A program made the position numbers and the translations under genes. DNA of 64,000 bases from Flaveria trinervia (Eukaryota; Streptophyta; Magnoliopsida; Asterales; Asteraceae), in assembly GCA_025506515.1 (NCBI GenBank), contig CM046453.1, forward strand, positions 33,967,190-34,031,189, written 5' to 3'. This document shows positions 35,167 to 45,430 of this stretch, one piece after another; within the stretch, counting starts at the first letter, position 1; each line of letters begins with the position of its first letter. The notes under the pieces are model-generated. The model had not been told where the DNA came from. It did not search any database and worked only from the letters and a program-made list of their open reading frames with translations.

Positions 35167-38100
35167 AGGTACATTTTTGGTAAACCAAACTTTAGCCTCT
35201 GTGTTATTGATTCTAGTGCTAGTAAAAGCATTATTTTTGCTGCTTTCCATGCTAAGTTACCTGTTACTAGTAAGAATATAGATATGCCCTTCGATGTAGA
35301 AACTACCATAGGTAAGTCTATTAGGATTTCCAAGATGACAAAAGGTTGCGAGGTGGAACTACAAGGTCACAAATTTCCTATTAGACCTATTGTGATGACC
35401 TTTGGCGGGTTTGATGTAGTCCAAGGAATGGATTGGTTGGCGGACTACGAGGCGAACATTATGTGTCACAAGAAGATGATTCGATTGACAGCGCCTGACG
35501 GGAGTAGGGTGACGATTTATGGTGATCGAGTCACGACAATCCCGAAAGTGATTCCGATGGCGGTGGTGGGAAAGTGCATGAGGCATGGATGTAGTGCCTA
35601 CTTGGCCTACGTAAATGATGTGGACACGCTAATACCACAACTGACTGACATACCGGTGGTGTGTGACTTTCCAAACATGTTTCCCGAAGACTTACCAGGA
35701 GTGCCACCTGACCGTGAGATCGAGTTCCAGATTGACATGATACCGGGTGCCCAACCTATTGTTAAGGCACCGTATCAATTGGCTCCGACTAAGAAGAAAG
35801 AGTTGATGGAGCAATTGCAGGAGTTTCTATCTCACCTTGGGGTGCTCCGGTCTTATTCGCGAAGAAGAAAGACAGTAGTATGAGGATGTGTGTAGACTAC
35901 CGTGAGCTGAATAAGCTGATAGTGAAGAATCCGTACCCCTTACCGCGAATTGATGACCTATTTGATAGCTTCAGGGTGCCAGTTGGTTCTCGAGGATAGA
36001 CCTTCGATCTGGCTACCATCAATTGAAAGTGAAGGAGCAGGATATTCCAAAAACAGCTTTTCGCACAGGTTATGGACCCTACGAGTTTTTGGTTATGTCT
36101 ATTTGTTTGACCAATGTGACAGCTGCTTTTATGTACTTGATGAATCGAGTGTGTCGGGCAATGTTAGATAAATATGTAATTGTGTTTATTGATGATATCC
36201 TGATCTATTCGAAGAGCGAGGAGGAGCATGCCGATCACATTTGAGAGGTGTTGGCGATGCTAAGAAATGAGAAATTTGATGCCAAGTTCTCCAAGTGCGC
36301 ATTCTGGTTGCGTGAGGTTCAGTTTTTGGGTCACGTAGTGAATCTCGAGGGGATTATGGTAGACCCGACAAAGGTGGAGGTGGTGATGCAATGGATGTCT
36401 CCAAAGACGCCATCCAAGATTCGTAGTTTCTTGGGTTTGGTGGGCTTTTATAGATGATTTGTTCACGACTTCTCTAAATAGCTTCTCCACTAACCAAGTT
36501 GACTCGAAAAGATGTAAAATTTGTATGGGGTCAAGCTCAAGAGAAGGCATTTGACGAGTTAAAAGAGAGGTTGACTCAAGCTCCAGTTCTATCATTATCC
36601 GATAAAAGAGAAGATTTAGTGGTTTATTCAAATGCTTCTTACTCGGGCTTGGGATGTGTCTTGATGTAGCAAGGAAAGGTTATATCCTATGCATCCCGAT
36701 AGCCGAAGGTTCATGAGGTTAATTATGTTACTCATGACTTTGAGCTAGCAGCCGTGGTCTTTGCGTTAAAGATATGGAGGCACTACCTATACGGGACGAA
36801 GTGCACCATATTCACTGACCACGGGAGCTTGATGTACTTCTTTGAGTAGAAGAACTTAAACATAAGGCAAAGGAGATGGTTCGAGCTCACAAACGATTAT
36901 GATTGCGAGATCCATAACCATCCGGGCAAAGCCAACGTGGTGGCCATCGCCCTTAGCTGAAAGGAGAGACCCGAGCCGATTCGGGTGAAGGCCTACCGGT
37001 TGATCATGACCTCTAATATGATGAAGCAGGTCAAGTAGTTTCAAGATGAAGCATTGAAAGAATATCATCTTAATTTCGAAAGAATGAGAGGTCTGGTTGT
37101 GGAATTGGGTGAAAACACACTCGGTGTTAGGACCCGATTCGGGCAGATGTGGACTCCTCGTTTTCGGGATCTACGTGGAAAGATTATGGATGAAGCTCAA
37201 AAGACTCGATACTCTATTCATCCTGGTGCTACGAAAATGTACCAAGATATGAAGAAAAATTATTGGTGGCCAGGTATGAAGCGTGACGTAGTGGAGTGCA
37301 TAAGTAAGTGCCTTACTTGCTTGTAGGTGGAGGCAGAGCATCAGAAGCCTTATGGGAAGATCCAACCTTTGGATATACCAGAGTGGAAGTATATCACCAT
37401 GGAATTTATTACAAAGCTACCGCGTACTGTGCGGGGGTATGATGCCATATGGGTGATAGTTGATCGATTGACGAAGAGTGCTCACTTGCTACCGATTCAC
37501 GAGACATATTCATCCTAGAGGTTGGCGGTTATTTTCATCAAAGAGATCATAACTCGTCATGGTGTGCCGGTGTCTATTGTGTCTGATCGTGACACCTAGT
37601 TTACATCTAAATTTTGGATGAATTCAATGACGCGATTGGGACGAGGTTAAATATTAGTACGACTTATCATCCCTAGACAGATGGTCATTCAAAAAGGACC
37701 ATTCAGATGCTAGAAGATATGCTATGGGCATGCGTCATTGATTTTGGTGGAAGTTGGGATGACCACTTACCGTTAGCTGAGTTCTCATATAACACAGTTA
37801 TGAAGCGAGCATTTGTATGCCCCCTTATGACATGCTATACGGTAGGAGATGCAGAACGCCGTGTGTTGGGGCGATATTGGCCATAAAGAGTTAGGGAGCG
37901 TCGAGGTGGTCGAGGCTACGACTGATAAGCTGGAAAGGATCAAGGCCATTATGAAGGCAACTAAAGATATGAAAAAGTCGTATGCTGATAAACGACGTAG
38001 ACCGATTGAGTTCCAGGTGGGTGATACAGTTGTGTTGAAGGTCTCGCTTTGGAAAGGTATCATACGTTTCAGAAAGCGCGGCAAGTTGATCCCGAGATAC

Positions 38101-38454
38101 ATAGGGCCTTTCCTAATCATTGATCGAGTAGGAGAGGTGGCCTATAGACTAAAGTTACAGGATGAGTTGAGTGGACTTCACCCGACATTCCATGTATCTC
38201 ATCTGAGAAAGTGTTCAGCAGATGAGGATATGATTGTACCACTAGGGGATATCGAGATTGATGAATGGCTCAATTATGTGGAGCAACCAGTGGTGACCAT
38301 TGATCGAAAAGTAAAGAGGTTAAGGAATAAGGTGGTTCCTCTTGTGCTTGTATACTGGAACCACATGAAGGGATCCGAGTCTACGTGGGAGACAGAAGAA
38401 GAGATGATACACATTATCCATGATTGTTTGAGGAATAACAGGTTTCGAGGATGA
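35167..38454 (+). pseudogene. pol: Gypsy pol (protease, RT, RNase H, integrase)
   Basis: The protease motif reads IDSSAS instead of DSGA/T (about 35206-35223), so the flap-side Gly is lost. RT starts near 35690 (FPEDLPGVPPDREIEF) and is frameshifted near 35835; CVDYRELNKL follows, and FIDDILIYSKS (about 36187-36220) keeps the catalytic Asp pair. RNase H has YSNAS for YSDAS (about 36619), losing the first catalytic Asp. The integrase zinc region, with HPG and CLTCL, is at 37210-37325, the core at 37370-37760, and the C-terminus ends at 38454. At least five premature TAG codons sit where the family normally has Gln. Confidence 0.9.
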
Positions 38455-38463
38455 AACCTATAT

Positions 38464-38477
38464 AAGGGGGCTGGACT
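38464..38477 (+). other. Gypsy polypurine tract
   Basis: AAGGGGGCTGGACT directly precedes TGTAACACCC at 38478. Confidence 0.8.
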
Positions 38478-40263
38478 TGTAACACCCATATATTTTAGAA
38501 TACTCAAACAAAAGAATAAATTGAAGAAAAAGAAAGAAAATACATATTACCCACGTTAAGGGGTAAAGAGTGTAAAAAGGACAAAATCTTTAAAAGTTGG
38601 TGAATAATGTAACATGGCCGCACATGTTTCCTATTCACATCAACTCTCGGGTTTTGAAGAGAGAGAGATAGAGAAAGAAGTCTGAACTTCGGATATTTTG
38701 AAGAACAAGTGCAGAAGTTTGGATTCGAGGTAAGAATTCATGGTTTTAGATGTTCTTAACTGGCTTTATCCTCGGGTGTATGCCTATGTGTGTTTGTGTG
38801 TTCAATCGTGTGTGTTTTGGTGGGTTCCTAGGCAGTTTAACTCAATTGCAAATAGGCTTGGAAGAAGTCACACCTAAGAGGTTACAAAGGTGAGTTCTAG
38901 AACCCCCTTTTTACTTGTTTTAAACTGCTTTGGGGCTAGAAATGCATGTATGAACATTTTATAAAAGTTGGGTTTTATACTCGTATGTGTGTATGTGTGG
39001 GATTGCAAGGGGGTTGATTTTGGGCTATCTATATATTTGATGATATTATGGTTGTGACTCTAAAGCTTAGAATGTATGACTTAAGCGTAGAACATGATAG
39101 TGATGTTTGGGGACTGAATTATGATGATAAGTGTGAACTAGGCTATCGATGCGCCTAAACAGCGGCCCATGTGCCATCAAAAATAGCTGCCTTAGTGTCC
39201 CATGCACCTAAAACCTCAAGCATCCAAATAGTACTCATGCGCCTAGAAATAGACTAAATTGGATAAGTGTTGACACGCCCAGATAGCTCATGTGCCTAGG
39301 CACTAACATGCGTGCATAGTGCCCATGCTCCTAGAATTGCCAAGAATAGACTAAGTGTTACTCATGCCCCCAAATAGTGCCAATGGCCCTGAAAGTTGCC
39401 CATGCGCCTAAGTGTTCCCCATGCGCCTGAAAGGCCATGCACATGCATAGTGCCCATGCGCCTAATACTTAGAATATTTTCTTATTTTTTGGGGGAAATG
39501 TGAAATGTAGGCTTTGTCTCAGGAGGTTCCCGGGGGCTATGTAAATTGACTTTTTGAAATCATTGATGATGTGATAGGCGATGTATGATGATGTAATATT
39601 GATTCTTATGCATGATGGAATGTATGATGTATGTTATGCATGTATGATGATGTTTGTATGTTCATGTTGATGTTCCTTATTACGTATGTTTATCTTTACT
39701 GTGGCTTTACGTGTATAGTTGTGAAAGGAATGATAAAGTATTATGTGACATAAAGTGGAAGATAATGAAAAGAGCAAGATAACGATAGAATGCATGCATT
39801 AATGAAAGAGAAAGTAAAGAAAGGCTTGCAAGCAAAATGTATGGAGGTGCATGACTCTAAAATGTCATAAGCTCAACTTTATGTAGTTTAGCTAACCCTT
39901 AAAGATACACGTAGGGGTCTAGTCTTTGACACTGACCAGTGATATAGTACATGGTTTATAGTGAATCCTCACCCCGTTGCTGGTTCCAAGCCATGTGCGT
40001 TGTGGAAGTCATTTATGATCTTCAGCCCAGTACCCGCTTTGTGCTTACGTTTGGGGTGTAGTATACAGTTGGATCTTTGTTGCTTGCCCCTGTGCTGGTG
40101 CCAGACTATGTGCGTTATGGAAGTCATTTAGGATCTTCGGACCGATACCCGTTTTGTGCATACGTTTGGGGTATAGCTGATGACACTTATCCAAAAAGAG
40201 ATAAAGAAAGAATGTGATGAATAGTAAAGGAAGATAATAATGTATTATCTACGTGTACATACG
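38478..40263 (+). repeat. Gypsy 3' LTR, truncated at its 3' end
   Basis: Starts TGTAACACCC. From 39734 it parallels the 5' LTR and is cut at 40263 by the insertion of copia E. The five bases at the cut are ATACG. Intact length would exceed 2 kb. Confidence 0.85.
39150..39475 (+). promoter_or_regulatory. CATGCGCCTA word array in the gypsy LTR
   Basis: About a dozen copies or close variants of (GTGCC)CATGCGCCTA, for example near 39150, 39165, 39205, 39237, 39280, 39327, 39400, 39420 and 39457, and one perfect palindrome GTGCCTAGGCAC near 39285. Unlike the copia words, most copies are in one orientation. Confidence 0.6.
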
Positions 40264-41179
40264 TGTTGGGTTTTGTTACATGTAAATCAAAACTTGTGTA
40301 ACTATTTAAACTATTAAAATGTAGCGGATATAAGGGTTTAAGGTGAGGTTAATAATCTGAAATTTGTACACCATAAACAAAATCCAAGAACATGGATCAT
40401 AAACATATGTGAAATAGAATGCTATCAAAACCAAAATAACAACCATAGGGTGTTCATTGAAACAACCTTTCAAGCACAAGATGTTGTAGATGGATGAGAT
40501 GAAGATGATGATGTTGTTGAATGTCCAGCCCCCAAGAGAGAAAGCCTCAAGTTGTATACCCACAAGCTTTTCCAAACACCTAGCTAGTTAGGGAGCACAA
40601 CACCAAAACTCTTTGTCTATACACCTTCAAAAATCCGAAAATTTTCAGCTTCTTTTGAGAGAGTTCTATGCTTGTGTGTGTGAGAGAGAGTATGCGAGAG
40701 AGTATGAGAGAGAGTGTGAGAGAAGATTGAAGAGTGCAAGTGTAGTAAAAGTCTTGTACTAACCAAGAGTAAAGACCCCTCATAAGCCACATGGGCGGCC
40801 GAAATTAAGGATAGAATATGGGTTCGCCCAATTTTTTAATTTTTATAAAATTACACTTTTCAAAACCATTAGTATATAAAATTAAAACCTATTTTAATTT
40901 TAAACATTAACTCACATTTATTTGTTATTATTTACAACTTAAATAATGAAACAAAAAAATTTCTCATGAACAAATTATCCATATAATGTTGTTCTATTAC
41001 AAAAGTAACGTTTTGGAAACCCCATTTCCTAAATTGTGTCAATATTTATTTGTGTGATCTCAACAACAAATAAACATATATTGCTCTTGTTTAGCCTGTT
41101 ATTGGGTATGACCTGACTTGGATCATAACGTACTAACCACATCAATCTTGTATGTGTCTTGGGCATACAAGATCCAACA
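40264..41179 (-). repeat. Copia E 3' LTR
   Basis: 916 bp with plus-strand ends TGTTGGG and CCAACA. On the minus strand it starts TGTTGGATCTTGTATGCCC after a purine tract. It inserted into the gypsy LTR at 40263/40264. It contains AG-rich microsatellite sequence at about 40676-40731. Confidence 0.85.
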
Positions 41180-41191
41180 ATCTCCCACTTG
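41180..41191 (-). other. Copia E polypurine tract
   Basis: The minus strand reads CAAGTGGGAGAT and abuts the LTR start. 41192-41955 is the element's 3' untranslated spacer; I see no coding or repeat structure in it. Confidence 0.85.
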
Positions 41192-41959
41192 CACAAGATT
41201 TATAGAAGATGATGCAAGTAGTAAATATTGCCTAACAATGGTTTACTACCCTTATACATTTAAAAAAGTTCCATTCAATAACATCATCCCCTTCAAGTAT
41301 CTTACTCGAAATGTTTTAGGTGAATCAGTCATCTATCCTTTTGTCACAGATGTCATGTAAAATCCAAAGACACAGAGTGATCATTCTCTATTGCTTTAAC
41401 TTTATCAGGCCTTAGACATCTTACTCTCAACGAAAAAGAGGGAAAAATCCCATCTTGACTACATACGTCTCTCAAATTACCTTATATCATACCTGAACTC
41501 AGACTTATGTATTGCCATGTCTCAGAACAGCAAAGAACTAAGTCAAAGTATAACATTTAGTATATTAAGACCCAAATGTATCTCAGGTCAGAGGATACCA
41601 AATGATGTTCGCCTTTATTCAAAATTACTTATGATCAATCAGGAACATTCCATGTAATAATATTTGAGATGCAAGTCAGTCCAATATTTGTATCCCACAA
41701 ATATCTATGAACTTTGGTAGCAACCTTTTGCTCTATATTCATCCATATGAATATCTACTAATCCAAGTTCATAATAGTCTTAACCTTCATATTTGTTCCC
41801 ACAAGTATGAACGACTACGGACGTTCTGTAAATGATTTACTCAGGATTTTAAACATACAAAATCGCAATATTACTTGAAACACTATAACCAGATAATTTA
41901 TTCAGGTTATAAAGGGTTACAATATCTAAATACAAAATTAAAGATCAATCCAGTCACTA

Positions 41960-42330
41960 GAATATTGAAGTCCCATGGCACAAGTATGACTTTCATGCTT
42001 TTCCTTTTCAAGAAGCTTTGTGAGTGGATCCGCAAGGTTTTGATCCGTGTGAACTTTGTGAATACATATCTTTCCCTTTTCAACTTCATCCGTTATGTAG
42101 TTGAATCTCCGTTCAATGTGCCTAGTCTTTTGATGTGCACGGGGTTCCTTGATTTAAGCAATCACACCCTCGTTATCACAAAGAATTTCTAGGGGGTCCT
42201 GAATCGAAGGGACCACACCCTAGATCGACAATGAATTTCTTTAACCATGCAGCTTCCTGAGCTGCTAATGAAGCGGGATGTATTCTGACTCTGTAGTTGA
42301 CAATGCCACCACTTCTTGCTTAGAACTCTT
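41960..42330 (-). pseudogene. pol: Copia E RNase H, C-terminal half
   Basis: The minus strand reads KSSKQEVVALSTTESEYI from 42330. It continues through a region resembling LEILCDNEGVIA, HQKTRHIERRFNYI and a DQNLADPLTK-type end near 41990, with stops and frameshifts. It continues the frame broken at 49478 (ISWK), with the duplicated CTCTT between them. Confidence 0.85.
42326..42330. repeat. Target site duplication of copia A2, left
   Basis: CTCTT, repeated at 49473-49477. Both copies fall in the same RNase H codons of copia E, which fixes the A2 boundaries exactly. Confidence 0.93.
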
Positions 42331-43077
42331 TGTTGGGACGCAGTATTTGCACAAATACTAGTGATTAGCATGTAAACCAGATCAAATAGTGCGGAATCCT
42401 ATTTGATTGGCGATCCAGTCAGTGAGAACACACGAAGAATCAATAAAAAATTAAAACTAACGTTAGAAATCGATTGGAAATCGATCTAATGTGTTCTATG
42501 ATCTTGGAGAACGAATTGGAAAACTTCTGGACTACTAGGGTACATCTGGAATCGTAATAGAATGAATGCCCCCTTTTTTCACGAATTGGGTTGTATTATA
42601 GGTTAGTATTGTTCATTCATGCGACTTTACCATTAGTATGGTTCAGTCGTGCGATTGAACCATTAGTATGGTTCAGTCGTGCGATTGAACCATGCGGTTG
42701 ATTCATCCGCACGACTGAGTGTTCAGTCATGCGACTGAGCCAATCTTATGTTACAATCATACAACTGATTCAGTCTCCTGGTTCAGTCGTGCGACTGAGT
42801 CATTCGTATGAAGTTATTCATGCGTATGGTCCATTCGCATGGGCCATTCACATGGGCCATTCGCATGAAACTTCATTTTGTTAAGTTTGAATGTATTAAT
42901 TAAGATAACATTATGTGTAACAATTCAAACAACCACAACCTAATTAACCAATTCAACATCAACTCATTAATGAAATATTAAACATTATAATAACAAACAA
43001 ACAATATCATTTCATTATTCATTCCAAGTATTACCTCGGAATTAGACAAATAAGATCTATTACATTCATATCATGAT
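42331..43077 (-). repeat. Copia A2 3' LTR, missing its first bases
   Basis: Matches 48740-49450 but lacks the final plus-strand 22 bases (through ATGTATCAACA), which were lost in the deletion. About 31 bases around 42640-42690 are a duplicated word unit (AACCATTAGTATGGTTCAGT...) absent from the 5' LTR. The word array spans about 42605-42855. Confidence 0.87.
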
Positions 43078-45385
43078 GAGTCGAGAGTTTCTAATACCAA
43101 GCTCTTGGAGCTTGATGAAGCCCGTATAAAGCCTTGTCGAGTTTGTAAACTCTATCCCCATAGTAAGGATCTTCAAATCCCTCGAGTTGACTAACATAGA
43201 CTGTTTCTCTTATTTCCCCATGAAGGAATGCACTCTTTACATCTAATTGGTAGACTTTAATCTTCATGTACGATGCATAGGCAAGGAAGATGCGAATGGC
43301 TTCCATCCGTGCCACGGGTGCAAACACTTCATTGTAGTCAATTCCCTCGACTTGGCGAAATCCTTGAACCACCAATCGAGCCTTGTTCCTGATAATGACT
43401 CCTTGGTCATCCTTCTTGCATTTTAAGAACCATTTGGTGCCAATGACCTTAGCACCTTTAGGTCTGTCAACCAGAGTCCATACACCTAACTTCTTGAACT
43501 GAATAAGTTCTTCTTGCATGGCACTCACCCATGCTTCATCATTTAGTGCATCACTGACGTATTTTGGCTCAAACTGCGAGACAAACACCGATAAGCACCA
43601 TCATGAATATATCCCTTTTCCATAACGGAGGCGTAATCAGCTGAGTATAGCTGATTTCAGGTTTGTACTCCTGATCTGACATCCCTAATGACATTTTCTA
43701 GGGGATGATAGACGTTTAGTCGTGATCCTGGAGTAGTAGGAACAGCTACCTCAGAGCCAAGATTATGAGCATTTGGTTCTGCATATGAGGTAGTTGGAGT
43801 TTGGGGCTCCGAAGTCGATGGTGCATCACTGGTAGATGCTTGTGGACTTTCAGGAACTGGAACCTATTCCTCCTGACTATTTTGGTCATCTTCTTCAGCT
43901 TCATCTTCGGAGGAGGAGTCACTGTCGTCGACTACTCCCCCTGAATGAGTAGATGATCCTCCCAGTGAGGTTGATGTTGGTGTATTCAAGATATCATACA
44001 TTATCCGTGTAGCTAACTCGTCATCCGAGGGAGAGAGAGAGAGATGTTGAAGGACTTGAAGAATCCATCATAGTCGAAGAAATAGGCGGGTCCTTTGCCA
44101 GTAGGTGGTGTGGTATGTCGCTGAACGTCAACATTACACCATACTTCAACTAGACCCATTGAGTTGTTGTAAACCCTCTTGTTTGGAATGTTGTATCCTA
44201 GAAAGATTCCTTCATCCGCCTTCTCACTGAATTTACCTTCTTGTGTTTTCTTCAGAAGTGTGCACGGCGCGCGCCAAATGGTTCGAGATACTCCAATTTC
44301 GGTTTGCGTCTTTGTAGTAGCTCGTAACATGTCTTTCTGTGATGCTTGACAATCAGAACTCGATTCAGTGTATAACATGCATTAGCAACTGCCTCATTCC
44401 AAAATTGGATAGGCAGTTTCGAGTCTGCCAGCATAGTCCGTGTTGTCTCAATCAAGCTTCTGTTCTTTCTCTCAGCAACGCCATTCATCTGAGGCATGTA
44501 GGCAGAAGTGAATTGATGTACAATTCCCTTTTCCTTGCAGTAAGCCTCCATCCACTGGTTCTTGAATTCTGTCCCGTTGTCTGAGCGTACTTGTCTAACC
44601 TTCAGCTTGTAGAGAGATTCCAGTGTGGTTACTAACTCCTTGAAAGACTCAAATGTTTCTGATTTGGACTTCAAAAACATTACCCAAGAGAACCTTGAGT
44701 AGTCATCAGTAACCACAAAACAGTACAAGTCGCCTGCTATGCTCTTTGTACTGACTGGACCAAACAGATCCATGTGAAGAAGTTCAAGAGGAAGTTGTAT
44801 TGAATGAATTTTCTTTCCTTATGAGACTTCTTCGTCTGTTTGCCTTTCTTGCAAGCTACACAAAAATCAGGAAGCTGGAAGTTCATGACATTAACTCCTC
44901 TCACTAGATCCTTCTGAATCAAGTGATTCATCTTTCTTTGACTAATGTGTCCATTCTCCTATGCCAGGAGATGGAATCCTTCTCAGTAGCTTTAGATAGA
45001 AAACACTGAACCTCCTGATCCGTTGTAGGAGCTATTGACAGATCCAAAACATAAAGGTCTTTATATCTTAATGCAGTCATCAAAACTTGGTCTTCTGGGA
45101 TCACGTAATCTTTCTTGAGCACGTAACACTTCTTGTTGTCGAAGATGACTTTAAATCCCTTATCGCAGATTTGGGAAACAGAAAGTAAGTTATTTTGGAG
45201 TTGTTGAACATAGTTCACCTTATCAAACTTAACTTTCTGATTTCCCACTTCTCCCTGAGCTGTGATATATCCTCCCTTGTTTCCAGCAAACGAAACATGC
45301 CCTCCTTTTATTTGCTTGACCTTAGATAAAAAGCCCTGTTTCCTGTCATGTGCCTGGATGCTCCGCTGTCTACAATCCACGTGTT
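43078..45385 (-). pseudogene. pol: Copia A2 pol, truncated in RT
   Basis: Minus-strand order: protease TWIVDSGASRHMTGNRA (about 45330-45385), then a frameshift; pre-integrase LSKATEKDSISWHRRM and CVACKKGKQTKKSHK; an intact integrase stretch (44773-44252) with Asp in MDLFGP, Asp in RSDNGTEFKN and Glu in NGVAERKN; linker with GPAYFFDYDGFFKSF (about 44058-44102); RT from 43588 (KARLVVQGFRQVEGIDY, VYQLDVKSAFLHGEI) to APRAWY, a stop and KLST at 43078. The YVDD motif and RNase H are gone. The linker matches A3 closely, which identifies A3 as the same family. Confidence 0.9.
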
Positions 45386-45430
45386 AATTTCAGCACTGTA
45401 GCGAGCACCCTGCACATACAATGTAAAGGA

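Larger units (their letters stand above)
33023..40263 (+). mobile_element. Tekay/Del-like Ty3/gypsy element with both LTRs truncated
   Basis: 5' LTR tail (33023-33919), primer site, gag with an internal deletion, pol in the gypsy order (protease, RT, RNase H, integrase), purine tract, and a 3' LTR that loses its tail at 40263. The long LTR (at least 1.8 kb) and the integrase C-terminus (HPTFHVSHLRK, then EQPVVTIDRKVKRLRNK) point to the Tekay/Del group of chromoviruses. The left LTR has lost its first roughly 1.25 kb and the right LTR its last few hundred bases. Confidence 0.85.
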
